A stretch of DNA of 64,000 nt from Streptomyces sp. NRRL B-3428 (lineage in GTDB: Bacteria; Actinomycetota; Actinomycetes; Streptomycetales; Streptomycetaceae): positions 1-64,000 of the forward strand of contig JOGW01000018.1 in assembly GCA_000721375.1 (NCBI GenBank), in the 5' to 3' direction. The number at the start of each line of letters is the position of its first letter. The first letter of the stretch is position 1. The position numbers and the translations under genes are program-made. The notes under the pieces were generated by a model. The model was not told the DNA's origin. It ran no database searches and saw nothing but the letters and a program-made list of their open reading frames with translations. Shown piece by piece: positions 44,483 to 52,935 of this stretch.

Positions 44483-46099
44483 TCAGTAGCCGGCGCCCAG
44501 GACCTGCGCCACGATCGGCCCGGCCGCCTCGCCGCCACGGCCGCCCTCGATGACGACGGCGGCCACCGCGATGTCACCGCGGAAACCGGCGAACCAGCTG
44601 TTGGGCTTGTCCTGACCGGCGACTTCGGCGGAGCCGGTCTTGGCCCCCACGTCGCCGCTGAGGCCGCCCACGGCGCTTGCCGCGGAGCCGGAACGTGCGG
44701 TGGTGCGCATCATGTCGGTCAGCTGGCTCGCGGTGTTCCCCCGTACCCCGGGCGCGGTTGCCCGCTGCAGGCCGTACGAGGAGCCGACGATCACCGGCTG
44801 CTTGAAGGAGCCGCCGCCCTTCACCGTGGCCACGATCGACGCCAGGTTCAGCGGGCTCATCTGGACCACACCCTGTCCGATCGCGTTCGCCGCACGGTCG
44901 GAGGTCTCGGCAGGCGGCACCGATCCGTCGTACGAGGGAATGCCGGTCTGCCACTCGGCACCGATGCCGAACTTGGCGGCTTCCTGGGTGAGCGAGTTGT
45001 CGTTGAGGTCGTCGTGCGCGATCAGCTTGATGAAGGCGGTGTTGCACGAGCGCGAGAAGTCCTCGGCGAGCGTGGCGTTCTCGTTGGGGGCCAGACCGGT
45101 CAGATTGTGGAAGGTCTGGCTGCGGTACACGATGCTGTTCACGCAAGGGGCGTGGCTGCCGGGACCGGCGACACCGTTGTCGATGAACGTCGCCGCCGTC
45201 ACGATCTTCATCGTGGAGCCGGGTGCCAATCTGCCCATGAACGCCGTGTTGTTGCCGGGTTCCTGATTGGCCACCGCGAGCACCTGCCCGCTGCTCGGTT
45301 GGATCGCGACCACCGACGACTTGGCCTTGCTCTGCACGGCCTTCTCCGCTGCGGCCTGCGCCTTGGCGCTGAGCGTGGTCCGGATCTTTCCCGGCTCGCC
45401 CTTCTGCAGGGTCACCAGCGGTGTGTTGTACGCCGTGGCGTCGGCCCGCTCGATCCACAGCTCGATGCCGGGCTTGCCGCCCGCCTTGTCCGCGTAGCGG
45501 TTCTTGAGCTCGTCGATGATGGGCGCCAGCGAGGGGTACTTCTCCGCCGAGAGGACCTTCTTGTCCCGGTCCACGACCTCGATCTGCGGGTCGTCGGCCT
45601 GGCCCACCGCGAAGGTGTCGCCGTCCTCCATGGCGGGGTGCGCCACCGTCGGCTTCCAGTCCACCAGCGCGACACCGGTGGTGACCCCGCGGACGACCTT
45701 CAACTGGCTCTTGTACGAGAAGGGCTTGCTCTTCCCGTTGGACGAGACCGTCGCCGAGACCGTGAACGGCACGCTCGTGCCGGACACCGCGCCCTGCTCG
45801 ACCTTCACCTTCGTGATGTCGGCGCTCACGAAGGAGCCGAGCACCTTGCCGGCCTTGTCCGCGTCGTTCGTGAGCGCGGCAGCCGTATCCGGATCCCCGG
45901 CCTGCCAAGCCTTGAAGAACTTCCCGACCGTTTCCTTGACTTCCTCGTCGGTCACCGGACCCGAAGTCGGCTTCGCATCGGACGTCGAAGTCGAGCCCCC
46001 GGTCACCCCGTTGTACAAATTCACCGCCCCGTATCCGGCGACTCCCACCATCACGGTGAAAACCCCGCCGACCAGAGCCGTCTTCACTCCACTGCGCAT
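44483..46099 (-). CDS. penicillin-binding protein with MecA-N domain (copy 2)
   Basis: A 538-aa paralogue of the next PBP with the same order: TM helix (LVGGVFTVMVGVAGYGAV), MecA-N domain (VKETVGKFFKAWQAGDPDTAAAL), dimerisation region and transpeptidase. Motifs are LAPGSTMKIV (~295), RSCNTAFI and GAKTGSAEVAG (~486). It lacks the Lys/Asp insertion of copy 1. The ATG at 46099 with GGGGAG upstream is preferred over 46144. Presumed cell-wall synthesis during growth or sporulation. Confidence 0.93.
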   Translation of the reverse strand: MRSGVKTALVGGVFTVMVGVAGYGAVNLYNGVTGGSTSTSDAKPTSGPVTDEEVKETVGKFFKAWQAGDPDTAAALTNDADKAGKVLGSFVSADITKVKVEQGAVSGTSVPFTVSATVSSNGKSKPFSYKSQLKVVRGVTTGVALVDWKPTVAHPAMEDGDTFAVGQADDPQIEVVDRDKKVLSAEKYPSLAPIIDELKNRYADKAGGKPGIELWIERADATAYNTPLVTLQKGEPGKIRTTLSAKAQAAAEKAVQSKAKSSVVAIQPSSGQVLAVANQEPGNNTAFMGRLAPGSTMKIVTAATFIDNGVAGPGSHAPCVNSIVYRSQTFHNLTGLAPNENATLAEDFSRSCNTAFIKLIAHDDLNDNSLTQEAAKFGIGAEWQTGIPSYDGSVPPAETSDRAANAIGQGVVQMSPLNLASIVATVKGGGSFKQPVIVGSSYGLQRATAPGVRGNTASQLTDMMRTTARSGSAASAVGGLSGDVGAKTGSAEVAGQDKPNSWFAGFRGDIAVAAVVIEGGRGGEAAGPIVAQVLGAGY

Positions 46100-46213
46100 T
46101 ACTGCGCTCCCCTCCCCAGGAGTCCCGAACGATCCGTCCAGCATGTTGAACGTGTTCAGGAAGTTATGGAGGGAAGCTTAAGCGCTTTCTGTGACGGTAG
46201 GGACTCGAGGTGG

Positions 46214-47971
46214 CTAAACCCAGGTGTCGAACCACATACGGGCCCGCCAGGAATCCACCGGAATGGGGTGGCCGGTGTAGATCGGCCAGAAGTAGATGAA
46301 GTTCCAGACGATGAGCAGGACGAGGACGCCCGCACCCACCACCCCGACCACTCTGCGTCGTTCGGTCGATCCACGCGGCCCGATGATCGAGCCGATCATC
46401 ATCGACAGGCCCATGCACAGGTACGGCACGAAGACGACCGCGTAGAAGAGGAAGATCGTCCTCTCCTGGTAGCGCAGCCACGGCAGGAAGCCCGCGAGGA
46501 ACGCACCGGCGATCGCGCCCGCCCGCCAGTCGCGGCGGAAGAACCAGCGCCACAGCAGATAGAGGACCGCGAAGCACGCGGCCCACCACAGGAGCGGGGT
46601 GCCGAGCGCGAGCACCTCGCTGGCGCACTTCTCCCGGACGTCCGCCGGGCAGCCGGGGGAGCCGGGCGCGGGGGACTCGTAGTAGTACGAGACCGGGCGG
46701 CCCAGAACCAGCCAACTCCACGGATTGGACTCGTAGTCGTGGTGCGAGGTCAGGTTGACGTGGAAGTCCCAGACCTGGTTCGAGTAGTGCCACAGGCTGC
46801 GCCACCAGTCGGGGAAGATCCCGCCGAACCCGCTTGAGGGGTGCTCGGCGCCCCACTCGCGCAGATAGCCGCGGTCGCCCTTGTCGGTGTGCAGGAGCCA
46901 GCCGGTCCAGGTCGCCAGGTAGGTGGCGAACAGGACGGGCACGGTCGAGACGAACGCGGGGAGCACGTCCCGCTTGAGCGTCGCGACGTACGGGCGGCGG
47001 GCGCCTGCCGTGCGGCGGGCGCCGACGTCCCACAGGACCGTCATCAGGCCGAACGCGACGAGGAAGACGCCGCCGTTCCACTTGGTCGCGAAGGCCAGGC
47101 CCAGGAAGACACCGGCCGCGATCCGCCAGGGCCGCCAGCCCAGGCGGAGCGTTTCCGCGATGCCCGCGTCGGGCCGTACGACTCCCTCGTCGTCCATCGG
47201 AAGGGCCGCGGCCAGCTTGGCGCGCGCCTTGTCGCGGTCGATCACCAGCGCGCCGAACGCCGCGAGGACGAAGAACATCAGTGGCAGGTCGAGCAGCGCG
47301 GTCCGGCTCATGACCAGGTGCAGCCCGTCCACCGCGAGCAGCAGACCGGCCAGACAGCCGAGGAAGGTGGAGCGGAACATCCGCCGCGCGATCCGGCACA
47401 CCATCAGGACCGAGAGCGTGCCGAGCAGCGCCACCATGAAGCGCCAGCCGAAGGGGTTCAGGCCGAACATCCACTCGCCGGCGGCGATGACCCACTTGCC
47501 CATCGGCGGGTGCACGACATACGACGGGTCATGGCCGACCGGCACGTTGGAGCCGAGGTCGATGACCGTCTTGTTGTAGTCCTTGGGCCAGTTGACCTCG
47601 TAACCCCGCTTGAGCAGGGCCCAGGCGTCCTTCGCGTAATACGTCTCGTCGAATATCACCGCCTTGGGCTCGCCCAGCTTCCAGAAGCGGAGCAGGCCCG
47701 CGACGAGCGTGACGAGCAGCGGTCCGCCCCAGCCGAGCGCGCGGCTCATCCTCGGGCGCGCCTCGGGTGCCACCTTGAGCAGCGACCACAGCCGGGGACC
47801 CGGCTCGGCGTACGGCGGTGACAGGCGCTGTCCCACGTCCTGCACCGGCTGTGCGGTGTACCCGAATCTGCGCAGCCGCGCGGTCCACTTCTGCGTCTGC
47901 TGCTGCTCGGGGGCATCGCCGGTCGGCCGGGCGGTGGAGTCCCTTGTCGGTGGGGACGGAGCACTGGTCAC
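46214..47971 (-). CDS. pmt: polyprenyl-phosphate-mannose:protein O-mannosyltransferase
   Basis: A 585-aa integral membrane glycosyltransferase (GT39) that transfers mannose to Ser/Thr of exported proteins from polyprenyl-phosphate-mannose. The catalytic loop is AVIFDETYYAKDAWALL (DE motif), followed by VHPPMGKWVIAAGEWMFG. At least ten helices lie in the C-terminal two thirds. The N-terminal ~75 residues are hydrophilic and Gln/Pro-rich. Position next to rsmI matches M. tuberculosis Rv1002c. Its lipoprotein clients are not known from sequence. Confidence 0.94.
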   Translation of the reverse strand: MTSAPSPPTRDSTARPTGDAPEQQQTQKWTARLRRFGYTAQPVQDVGQRLSPPYAEPGPRLWSLLKVAPEARPRMSRALGWGGPLLVTLVAGLLRFWKLGEPKAVIFDETYYAKDAWALLKRGYEVNWPKDYNKTVIDLGSNVPVGHDPSYVVHPPMGKWVIAAGEWMFGLNPFGWRFMVALLGTLSVLMVCRIARRMFRSTFLGCLAGLLLAVDGLHLVMSRTALLDLPLMFFVLAAFGALVIDRDKARAKLAAALPMDDEGVVRPDAGIAETLRLGWRPWRIAAGVFLGLAFATKWNGGVFLVAFGLMTVLWDVGARRTAGARRPYVATLKRDVLPAFVSTVPVLFATYLATWTGWLLHTDKGDRGYLREWGAEHPSSGFGGIFPDWWRSLWHYSNQVWDFHVNLTSHHDYESNPWSWLVLGRPVSYYYESPAPGSPGCPADVREKCASEVLALGTPLLWWAACFAVLYLLWRWFFRRDWRAGAIAGAFLAGFLPWLRYQERTIFLFYAVVFVPYLCMGLSMMIGSIIGPRGSTERRRVVGVVGAGVLVLLIVWNFIYFWPIYTGHPIPVDSWRARMWFDTWV

Positions 47972-48076
47972 CGCGCCATCGTAGGGAACGCGGCTGTGGG
48001 CGTCCTGGGTGCGGCCCGCGGGGAAGTGGACGCGGCCGGTCCCCGTCTTCCCGTCCTTCGGCCCCAGCTCTTTGCG

Positions 48077-48099
48077 AATCTATCGATATTCGATAGATT
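48077..48099. promoter_or_regulatory. 23-bp perfect dyad upstream of the DUF2975/HTH pair
   Basis: AATCTATCGA (48077-48086), TAT, TCGATAGATT (48090-48099) is a perfect 10-bp inverted repeat; an extra TCGATA half-site starts at 48111. It stands out as AT-rich in this GC-rich region and lies 37 nt before the membrane gene, between it and divergent pmt. It is a plausible autoregulatory operator for the HTH protein. Confidence 0.6.
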
Positions 48100-48135
48100 C
48101 CCATCGTCACTCGATACTCGAAGGAAGGGGGAGTC

Positions 48136-48627
48136 GTGGGAAGGCTGACGGTGGGCGCGCTGCGCGCCGTGCTGGTGGTGGTGTGCGCGGGGACCGTGTT
48201 CGTGCAGGCGGGGATGGTGTGGGCGCTGGTGGGCGGGCACGATCCGGAGGACGGATCGATGCCGCTGACCCCGCTGCGTGTGATCACGATCCTGGGCATG
48301 GTGGCGGTGCAGGTCGCTTTGGCCTGCGTATGGCGCCTCGTGGGGATGGTCCGACGCGGAACCGTGTTCTCCACCACCGCCTTCCGGTACGTGGACGGTG
48401 TGATCGGAGCGATCGTGGCGGCCGCTCTCGTGTGGTTCGCGGTCACGGCGGTCAACGCACCTGGCCAGCGGGAGGATCCGGGCGTCACCGTCATCATGTT
48501 CGGGGTCGGCGTGGCCATCCTCGGGGTCGCCCTCATCGTCCTGGTGCTGCGGATGCTGCTCGCCCAGGCCGTCGCGCGCGATGTCGAGGCGACGCGGATG
48601 CAGGCCGAGCTCGACGAGGTGATCTGA
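48136..48627 (+). CDS. DUF2975-like four-helix membrane protein
   Basis: A 163-aa protein with four hydrophobic helices (VGALRAVLVVVCAGTVFVQAG, VITILGMVAVQVALACVWRLVGMV, VIGAIVAAALVWFAV, FGVGVAILGVALIVLVL) and an acidic tail (EATRMQAELDEVI). It belongs to the DUF2975 type of small membrane proteins typically encoded just before a YozG-like HTH gene. GTG start with GGAAGGGGGAG upstream. Its stop shares one base with the HTH start (TGATG), so they are coupled. Confidence 0.82.
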   Translation: MGRLTVGALRAVLVVVCAGTVFVQAGMVWALVGGHDPEDGSMPLTPLRVITILGMVAVQVALACVWRLVGMVRRGTVFSTTAFRYVDGVIGAIVAAALVWFAVTAVNAPGQREDPGVTVIMFGVGVAILGVALIVLVLRMLLAQAVARDVEATRMQAELDEVI

Positions 48628-48881
48628 TGCCGATCGCCGTCGACATCGACGTGATGCTGGCCAGACGGAAGATGTCCGTGGGCGAGCTCGCGGAACGCGT
48701 CGGGATCACACCCGCCAATCTCGCGGTGCTCAAGAACGGCCGCGCCAAAGCCGTCCGCTTCGCCACCCTCGCCGCACTCTGCGAGGTCCTCGACTGCCAG
48801 CCGGGCGACCTGCTGCGCTGGGAGCCCGAGGTCCCCGAGGAGGCGGTGGCCGACGAGCAGCCTGCGAGGATGGACGTGTGA
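48627..48881 (+). CDS. HTH regulator, Cro/CI (YozG) type
   Basis: An 84-aa DNA-binding protein made of one helix-turn-helix: MLARRKMSVGELAERVGITPANLAVLKNGRAKAVRFATLAALCEVLDCQPGDLL. No effector domain. ATG start overlaps the upstream membrane gene stop. It probably binds the dyad upstream of the operon, with the membrane protein modulating it. Its stop overlaps the rsmI GTG by 4 nt, so rsmI may be co-transcribed. Confidence 0.87.
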   Translation: MPIAVDIDVMLARRKMSVGELAERVGITPANLAVLKNGRAKAVRFATLAALCEVLDCQPGDLLRWEPEVPEEAVADEQPARMDV

Positions 48882-49762
48882 CAGCACCGCAAGGAACCCT
48901 CGTCCTGGCCGGCACGCCGATCGGCGACACCGCCGACGCCCCGCCCCGGCTCGCCGCCGAGCTCGAGACGGCCGACATCGTCGCCGCCGAGGACACCCGG
49001 CGCCTTCGCCGCCTGACCCAGGCGCTCGGGGTGCAGACCACCGGGCGGGTCGTGTCGTACTTCGAGGGCAACGAGTCCGCCCGTACGCCGGAGCTGGTCG
49101 AGGCCCTCGTCGACGGCGCCCGTGTGCTCCTGGTGACCGATGCCGGGATGCCCTCCGTGTCCGACCCGGGCTACCGCCTGGTCGCGGCCGCCGTCGAGAA
49201 GGACATCAAGGTCACGGCCGTGCCCGGACCGTCCGCGGTCCTCACCGCGCTGGCGCTCTCGGGGCTGCCCGTGGACCGTTTCTGCTTCGAGGGCTTCCTG
49301 CCGCGCAAGGCCGGCGAGCGGATGTCGCGGCTTCGCGAAGTGGCCGGCGAGCGGCGCACGTTGGTCTACTTCGAGGCCCCGCACCGCCTCGACGACACCC
49401 TCGCCGCGATGGCCGAGGCCTTCGGCGCCGAGCGCCGCGCCGCCGTCTGCCGCGAGCTGACCAAGACCTACGAGGAGGTCAAGCGCGGCCCTCTGGGCGA
49501 ACTCGCCGAATGGGCCGCCGAAGGGGTCCGCGGAGAGATCACCGTGGTCGTCGAAGGCGCCCCGGAAACGGTCGCGGAACTCGACGCGGAAGAGCTCGTG
49601 CGCAGGGTGCAGGTGCGGGAGGAGGCGGGGGAGCGGCGCAAGGAGGCCATTGCAGCCGTTGCGGCGGAAGCCGGGCTACCCAAGCGCGAGGTATTCGATG
49701 CTGTCGTCGCGGCAAAGAATGCGGCGGGCCGGTCGCCAAAGGACGGCAAAGGACTATCGTGA
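48878..49762 (+). CDS. rsmI: 16S rRNA (cytidine(1402)-2'-O)-methyltransferase
   Basis: A 294-aa tetrapyrrole-methylase-fold enzyme that 2'-O-methylates C1402 of 16S rRNA. LVLAGTPIGDTADAPPRLAAEL is the N-terminal SAM-site motif. VAAEDTRRLRRL, LLVTDAGMPSVSDPGYRLV and AVPGPSAVLTALALSGLP are the family hallmarks; RTLVYFEAPHRL follows. The start GTG overlaps the HTH gene stop. Confidence 0.94.
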   Translation: MTAPQGTLVLAGTPIGDTADAPPRLAAELETADIVAAEDTRRLRRLTQALGVQTTGRVVSYFEGNESARTPELVEALVDGARVLLVTDAGMPSVSDPGYRLVAAAVEKDIKVTAVPGPSAVLTALALSGLPVDRFCFEGFLPRKAGERMSRLREVAGERRTLVYFEAPHRLDDTLAAMAEAFGAERRAAVCRELTKTYEEVKRGPLGELAEWAAEGVRGEITVVVEGAPETVAELDAEELVRRVQVREEAGERRKEAIAAVAAEAGLPKREVFDAVVAAKNAAGRSPKDGKGLS

Positions 49763-49871
49763 AAAGCAAAGGCTAAGCCGGGCATCGGGCTCTTTCCACA
49801 TGAGGCACCCAAAAACGCTCCAATAGTCGACAGGTCTGATGCGTTCCGGCCGTGCGAGGCGTCCACTGGGT

Positions 49872-49934
49872 GAAGGAACCCCATCGGTTCCTTCGCACGT
49901 GGATGACCCCGGACGTACTTGTCCGAGGGACAAG
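49872..49934 (+). promoter_or_regulatory. two hairpins in the leader of the zinc-ribbon gene
   Basis: GAAGGAACC (49872-49880)/GGTTCCTTC (49886-49894) is a perfect 9-bp stem with a 5-nt loop, with further flanking complementarity (CGTGCGA 49851-49857/TCGCACG 49893-49899). CTTGTCC (49918-49924)/GGACAAG (49928-49934) is a 7-bp dyad touching the GAGGAG ribosome site. The first may be the rsmI terminator. The second may be an operator or translational control hairpin. Confidence 0.45.
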
Positions 49935-49944
49935 AGGAGCTGGC

Positions 49945-50400
49945 ATGAGTGAGATCACCGGCCGCGCCGCAGACGTCGACGCCGCAGCAGACCGTCCGAT
50001 GGACCCCAGCAGCCTGCCGACCCATCCCATAGCCACCGTTCACGAGTCGTACGCGTTCGCGTGTATGCGCTGCGGGCACGGCTGGGAGCAGTCGTACGAC
50101 ATCGAGCACTTTGTCGACGGCAAGGGCAATGAATTCGTGCTGTACAAGGCGGGCGGTCAGCGGGTTCCCTCGCCCCTGAGCCGGCCGACCTGCTTCAACT
50201 GCGGCGGGCATGTCGTCCGCATCATGCAGGCCGGACAGGTCTCCTCGATCCTCGATCTGCTCGGGCGCAAGGAGCACCACAAGGACCGCGCGAAGAAGAC
50301 CGGGCCCGGAGCGGCCGCCGACGGGGCGCCCGTCGAGGGCGAGCACCACTGGCACCTCTCCGATCTGCTGCACCCTTTCAGGGGCAAGCAGCAGCCCTAG
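49945..50400 (+). CDS. conserved zinc-ribbon protein of unknown function
   Basis: A 151-aa protein. A CXXC...CXXC ribbon (FACMRCGHGWEQ and TCFNCGGHVV) brackets IEHFVDGKGNEFVLYK. The C-terminus is basic with HLSDLLHPFRGK. No catalytic motif. GAGGAG six nt before the ATG at 49945 sets the start; a longer reading to 49852 lacks one. It sits where metG lies in some actinobacteria, between rsmI and tatD. Confidence 0.75.
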   Translation: MSEITGRAADVDAAADRPMDPSSLPTHPIATVHESYAFACMRCGHGWEQSYDIEHFVDGKGNEFVLYKAGGQRVPSPLSRPTCFNCGGHVVRIMQAGQVSSILDLLGRKEHHKDRAKKTGPGAAADGAPVEGEHHWHLSDLLHPFRGKQQP

Positions 50401-50450
50401 GGGCCGGGTGCGTCCTCGGGGCCCATGGGTGCGCTTCGTAGGATCGAGGC

Positions 50451-51320
50451 ATGAGCCCCAAGGACGCACCCCCTCCGCTGCCCGAGCCCCTGCGCATCCC
50501 GGTCGCCGACTCGCATACGCACCTCGACATGCAGGACGGCACCGTCGAGCAGGGGCTCGCGAAGGCCGCTTCGGTCGGCGTGACGACCGTGGTGCAGGTC
50601 GGCTGCGACCTCAAGGGCTCGCAGTGGGCGGCCGACACGGCGGCGGCGTACGAGAGCGTGCACGCGACCGTCGCCCTGCATCCGAACGAGGCGCCGCGCA
50701 TCGTGCACGGAGATCCCGACGGCTGGTCGCGGCAGGGTGCGCGGCAGCCACTCGGTGACGCCGGGCTCGACGAGGCGCTCGCCGAGATCGACAGGCTCGC
50801 GGCATTGCCGCAGGTCAAGGGCGTCGGTGAGACCGGGCTCGACTATTTCCGCACGGGGCCCGAGGGCAAGGCGGCGCAGGAGAAGTCCTTCCGTGCGCAT
50901 ATCGAGATCGCCAAGCGGCACGGCAAGGCACTGGTCATCCACGATCGCGAGGCGCACGCCGATGTGCTGCGGATCCTGAAGGAGGAGGGCGCACCCGAGC
51001 GGACCGTCTTCCACTGCTACTCCGGCGATGCGGCGATGGCCCAAGTCTGCGCGCAGAACGGCTACTTCATGTCGTTCGCGGGCAACGTGACCTTCAAGAA
51101 CGCCCAGCATCTGCGGGACGCCCTGGTGGCCGCGCCGCTCGAACTGGTCCTCGTCGAGACCGACGCGCCCTTCCTGACCCCGGCGCCGTGGCGCGGACGG
51201 CCTAACGCCCCGTATCTCATTCCGGTCACGTTGCGGGCGATGGCACTTGTGGCCGGGGTGACCGAGGACGTGCTGGCAGCGGCCGTCTCGGCGAACACGG
51301 CGCGCGCTTTTGATTACTGA
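50451..51320 (+). CDS. tatD: TatD family DNase
   Basis: A 289-aa metal-dependent TIM-barrel DNase. The metal motif is VADSHTHLDMQDG, with GVGETGLDYFRTG, LVIHDREAHADV, FHCYSGD and VETDAPFLTP, all hallmark TatD sites. Starts with ATG at 50451, 50 nt after the zinc-ribbon gene. It heads a cluster tatD-rpf-ksgA-ispE shared with mycobacteria. Confidence 0.93.
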   Translation: MSPKDAPPPLPEPLRIPVADSHTHLDMQDGTVEQGLAKAASVGVTTVVQVGCDLKGSQWAADTAAAYESVHATVALHPNEAPRIVHGDPDGWSRQGARQPLGDAGLDEALAEIDRLAALPQVKGVGETGLDYFRTGPEGKAAQEKSFRAHIEIAKRHGKALVIHDREAHADVLRILKEEGAPERTVFHCYSGDAAMAQVCAQNGYFMSFAGNVTFKNAQHLRDALVAAPLELVLVETDAPFLTPAPWRGRPNAPYLIPVTLRAMALVAGVTEDVLAAAVSANTARAFDY

Positions 51321-51374
51321 CGGATAACGCTCACGGGCCGCACCGCTGGGCAGCGCCACGACACTGTGTAGTCG

Positions 51375-51464
51375 CGTCGCTTGGGAGAGTGACGGATGCT
51401 CCGCTAGGTTCGCTCCGCTTGATCCGGAGCCCGCAAGGGACCGAGTGGAGCCTGGAGCGACGTC
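51375..51464 (+). promoter_or_regulatory. nested structured leader of the rpf gene
   Basis: Three nested stems can be drawn: CGTCGCT (51375-51381)/AGCGACG (51456-51462), GCTCC (51398-51402)/GGAGC (51447-51451) and GCTCCG (51412-51417)/CGGAGC (51425-51430). The outer 3' arm contains part of the GGAG ribosome site (51454-51457) and ends 2 nt before the GTG start. The leader could thus switch translation of rpf. Streptomyces rpfA is known to use a ydaO c-di-AMP riboswitch, but no match to that consensus was found here. Confidence 0.45.
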
Positions 51465-52907
51465 GTGAGCCATGGGACTTCGTACGACCCCTACGGGGTG
51501 AGTGAGCAGTACGGGGACGCGCAGTACGGAGAAGCGCCTCAGCACGGGGAAGGCGCCTACAAGGACGGGCCGTACGGAGACGGGTCGTACGGGGACGGGC
51601 CGTACGGAGACGGGTCCTACGGGGACGTGCGGTACGGCGCCGACACCTACCGGCCCGCCTACGAGGCGCGGGCGGCGGCGCGGCAGCGGTCCGCCGAGTT
51701 CCCCCGCCAGTCACCGGTGTCCGCGGCCGCTCAGCAGGCCGCGCCGGCCGCACCCCGCGCCGGCGGACGGGCCGAGGCCCGGCGGGCCGCGCGGCGCAAG
51801 AAGAGCTCGACGACACCCGACACCCTGCGCCGGCTCGTCCCACAGGCCCTGGTCGTGGCCTTCCTCGCGGGCGGCACCTCGGCGTTCGTCGCCCAGGACA
51901 AGGCCGTGAAGCTCACCGTCGACGGCAAGGAGCGCACCCTGCACACCTTCGCCGACGACGTCTCCGAGCTCGTCGCCGACGAGGGTCTCGCCGTGGGCGC
52001 GCACGATGTCGTCGCCCCCGCCCCCGGCACCCAACTGGCCAGTGGGGACGAGGTGGTGGTGCGCTACGGCCGGCCCGTGCACCTCACCCTCGACGGCCAT
52101 CGCCGCAAGGTCTGGACGACCGCCCACACCGTCGACGGCGCGCTGCGCCAGCTCGGGGTGCGGGCGGAGGGCGCATATCTGTCGGCCTCGCGGTCCAAGC
52201 GGATCGCCCGTGAAGGGCTGCAGCTCGACATCCGCACCGAGCGCACCGTCACGATCATGGCCGACGGCCGTGAACGCACCATCCGTACGAACGCGGCGAC
52301 CGTACGCGAGGCCGTGGAGCAGGCCGGGATCTCGCTGCGCGGCCAGGACACCACGTCCGTGCCGCCGGCCAGCTTCCCGCGCGACGGGCAGACCCTGACG
52401 GTCATGCGCGTCACCGGCAGCAAGGAGGTGCGCGAGGAGCCGATCGCCTTCGACGTCCAGCGCACCCAGGACGCGTCGCTGTTCTCCGGCACCGAGGTCG
52501 TGGACAAGGCCGGGCGGCAGGGCGTGCGCCGGGTCACGTACGCGCTGCGCACCGTGAACGGCGTCAAGCAGAAGCCCCGGCGGCTGAAGACCGAGGTCGT
52601 ACGCGAGCCGGAGACGCAGCTCGTCCGGGTCGGCACCAAGGCGCTGCCGTCCTCGGTGAGCGGGGCCGACGGACTGAACTGGTCGGGGCTCGCGGTCTGT
52701 GAATCGGGCGGCCGGCCGAACATCACGGACCCGTCGGGGACGTACGGGGGCCTCTACCAGTTCGATACGCGCACATGGCAGGCGCTCGGCGGCAGCGGCC
52801 GCCCCCAGGACGCCCCCGCATCCGAGCAGACGTACCGAGCGAAGAAGCTGTACGTGCAGCGGGGCGCGAGCCCCTGGCCGCACTGCGGGGGGCGGCTGCA
52901 CGGGTAG
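51465..52907 (+). CDS. rpfB: resuscitation-promoting factor (RpfB-type, DUF348 x3, G5, transglycosylase)
   Basis: A 480-aa secreted cell-wall hydrolase that helps spores or dormant cells resume growth. The N-terminus is a Tyr/Gly/Asp-rich cytoplasmic repeat (GPYGDGSYGD units) followed by basic residues and a single membrane segment (VPQALVVAFLAGGTSAFVA). Three DUF348 repeats (AVKLTVDGKERTLHT, VHLTLDGHRRKVWT, RTVTIMADGRERTIRT), a G5 domain (EEPIAFDVQRTQDASLFSG) and a C-terminal Rpf lysozyme-like domain (LAVCESGGRP, GGLYQFDTRTWQALGG) follow. GTG start after GGAG. RpfC is its probable S. coelicolor counterpart. Confidence 0.93.
   Translation: MSHGTSYDPYGVSEQYGDAQYGEAPQHGEGAYKDGPYGDGSYGDGPYGDGSYGDVRYGADTYRPAYEARAAARQRSAEFPRQSPVSAAAQQAAPAAPRAGGRAEARRAARRKKSSTTPDTLRRLVPQALVVAFLAGGTSAFVAQDKAVKLTVDGKERTLHTFADDVSELVADEGLAVGAHDVVAPAPGTQLASGDEVVVRYGRPVHLTLDGHRRKVWTTAHTVDGALRQLGVRAEGAYLSASRSKRIAREGLQLDIRTERTVTIMADGRERTIRTNAATVREAVEQAGISLRGQDTTSVPPASFPRDGQTLTVMRVTGSKEVREEPIAFDVQRTQDASLFSGTEVVDKAGRQGVRRVTYALRTVNGVKQKPRRLKTEVVREPETQLVRVGTKALPSSVSGADGLNWSGLAVCESGGRPNITDPSGTYGGLYQFDTRTWQALGGSGRPQDAPASEQTYRAKKLYVQRGASPWPHCGGRLHG
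51564..51623 (+). repeat. 30-bp tandem repeat inside rpf
   Basis: Two 30-bp units (51564-51593 and 51594-51623), each built of two 15-bp halves encoding DGPYG/DGSYG, with one mismatch. Such in-frame repeats can vary in copy number. Confidence 0.7.
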
Positions 52908-52935
52908 GGCATCAGGAGCCCCGTACCCTTGACCG

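Noticed and set aside
51321..51464. ydaO (c-di-AMP) riboswitch before rpf
   Set aside because: Could not align the conserved ydaO segments; the leader is reported only as structured.
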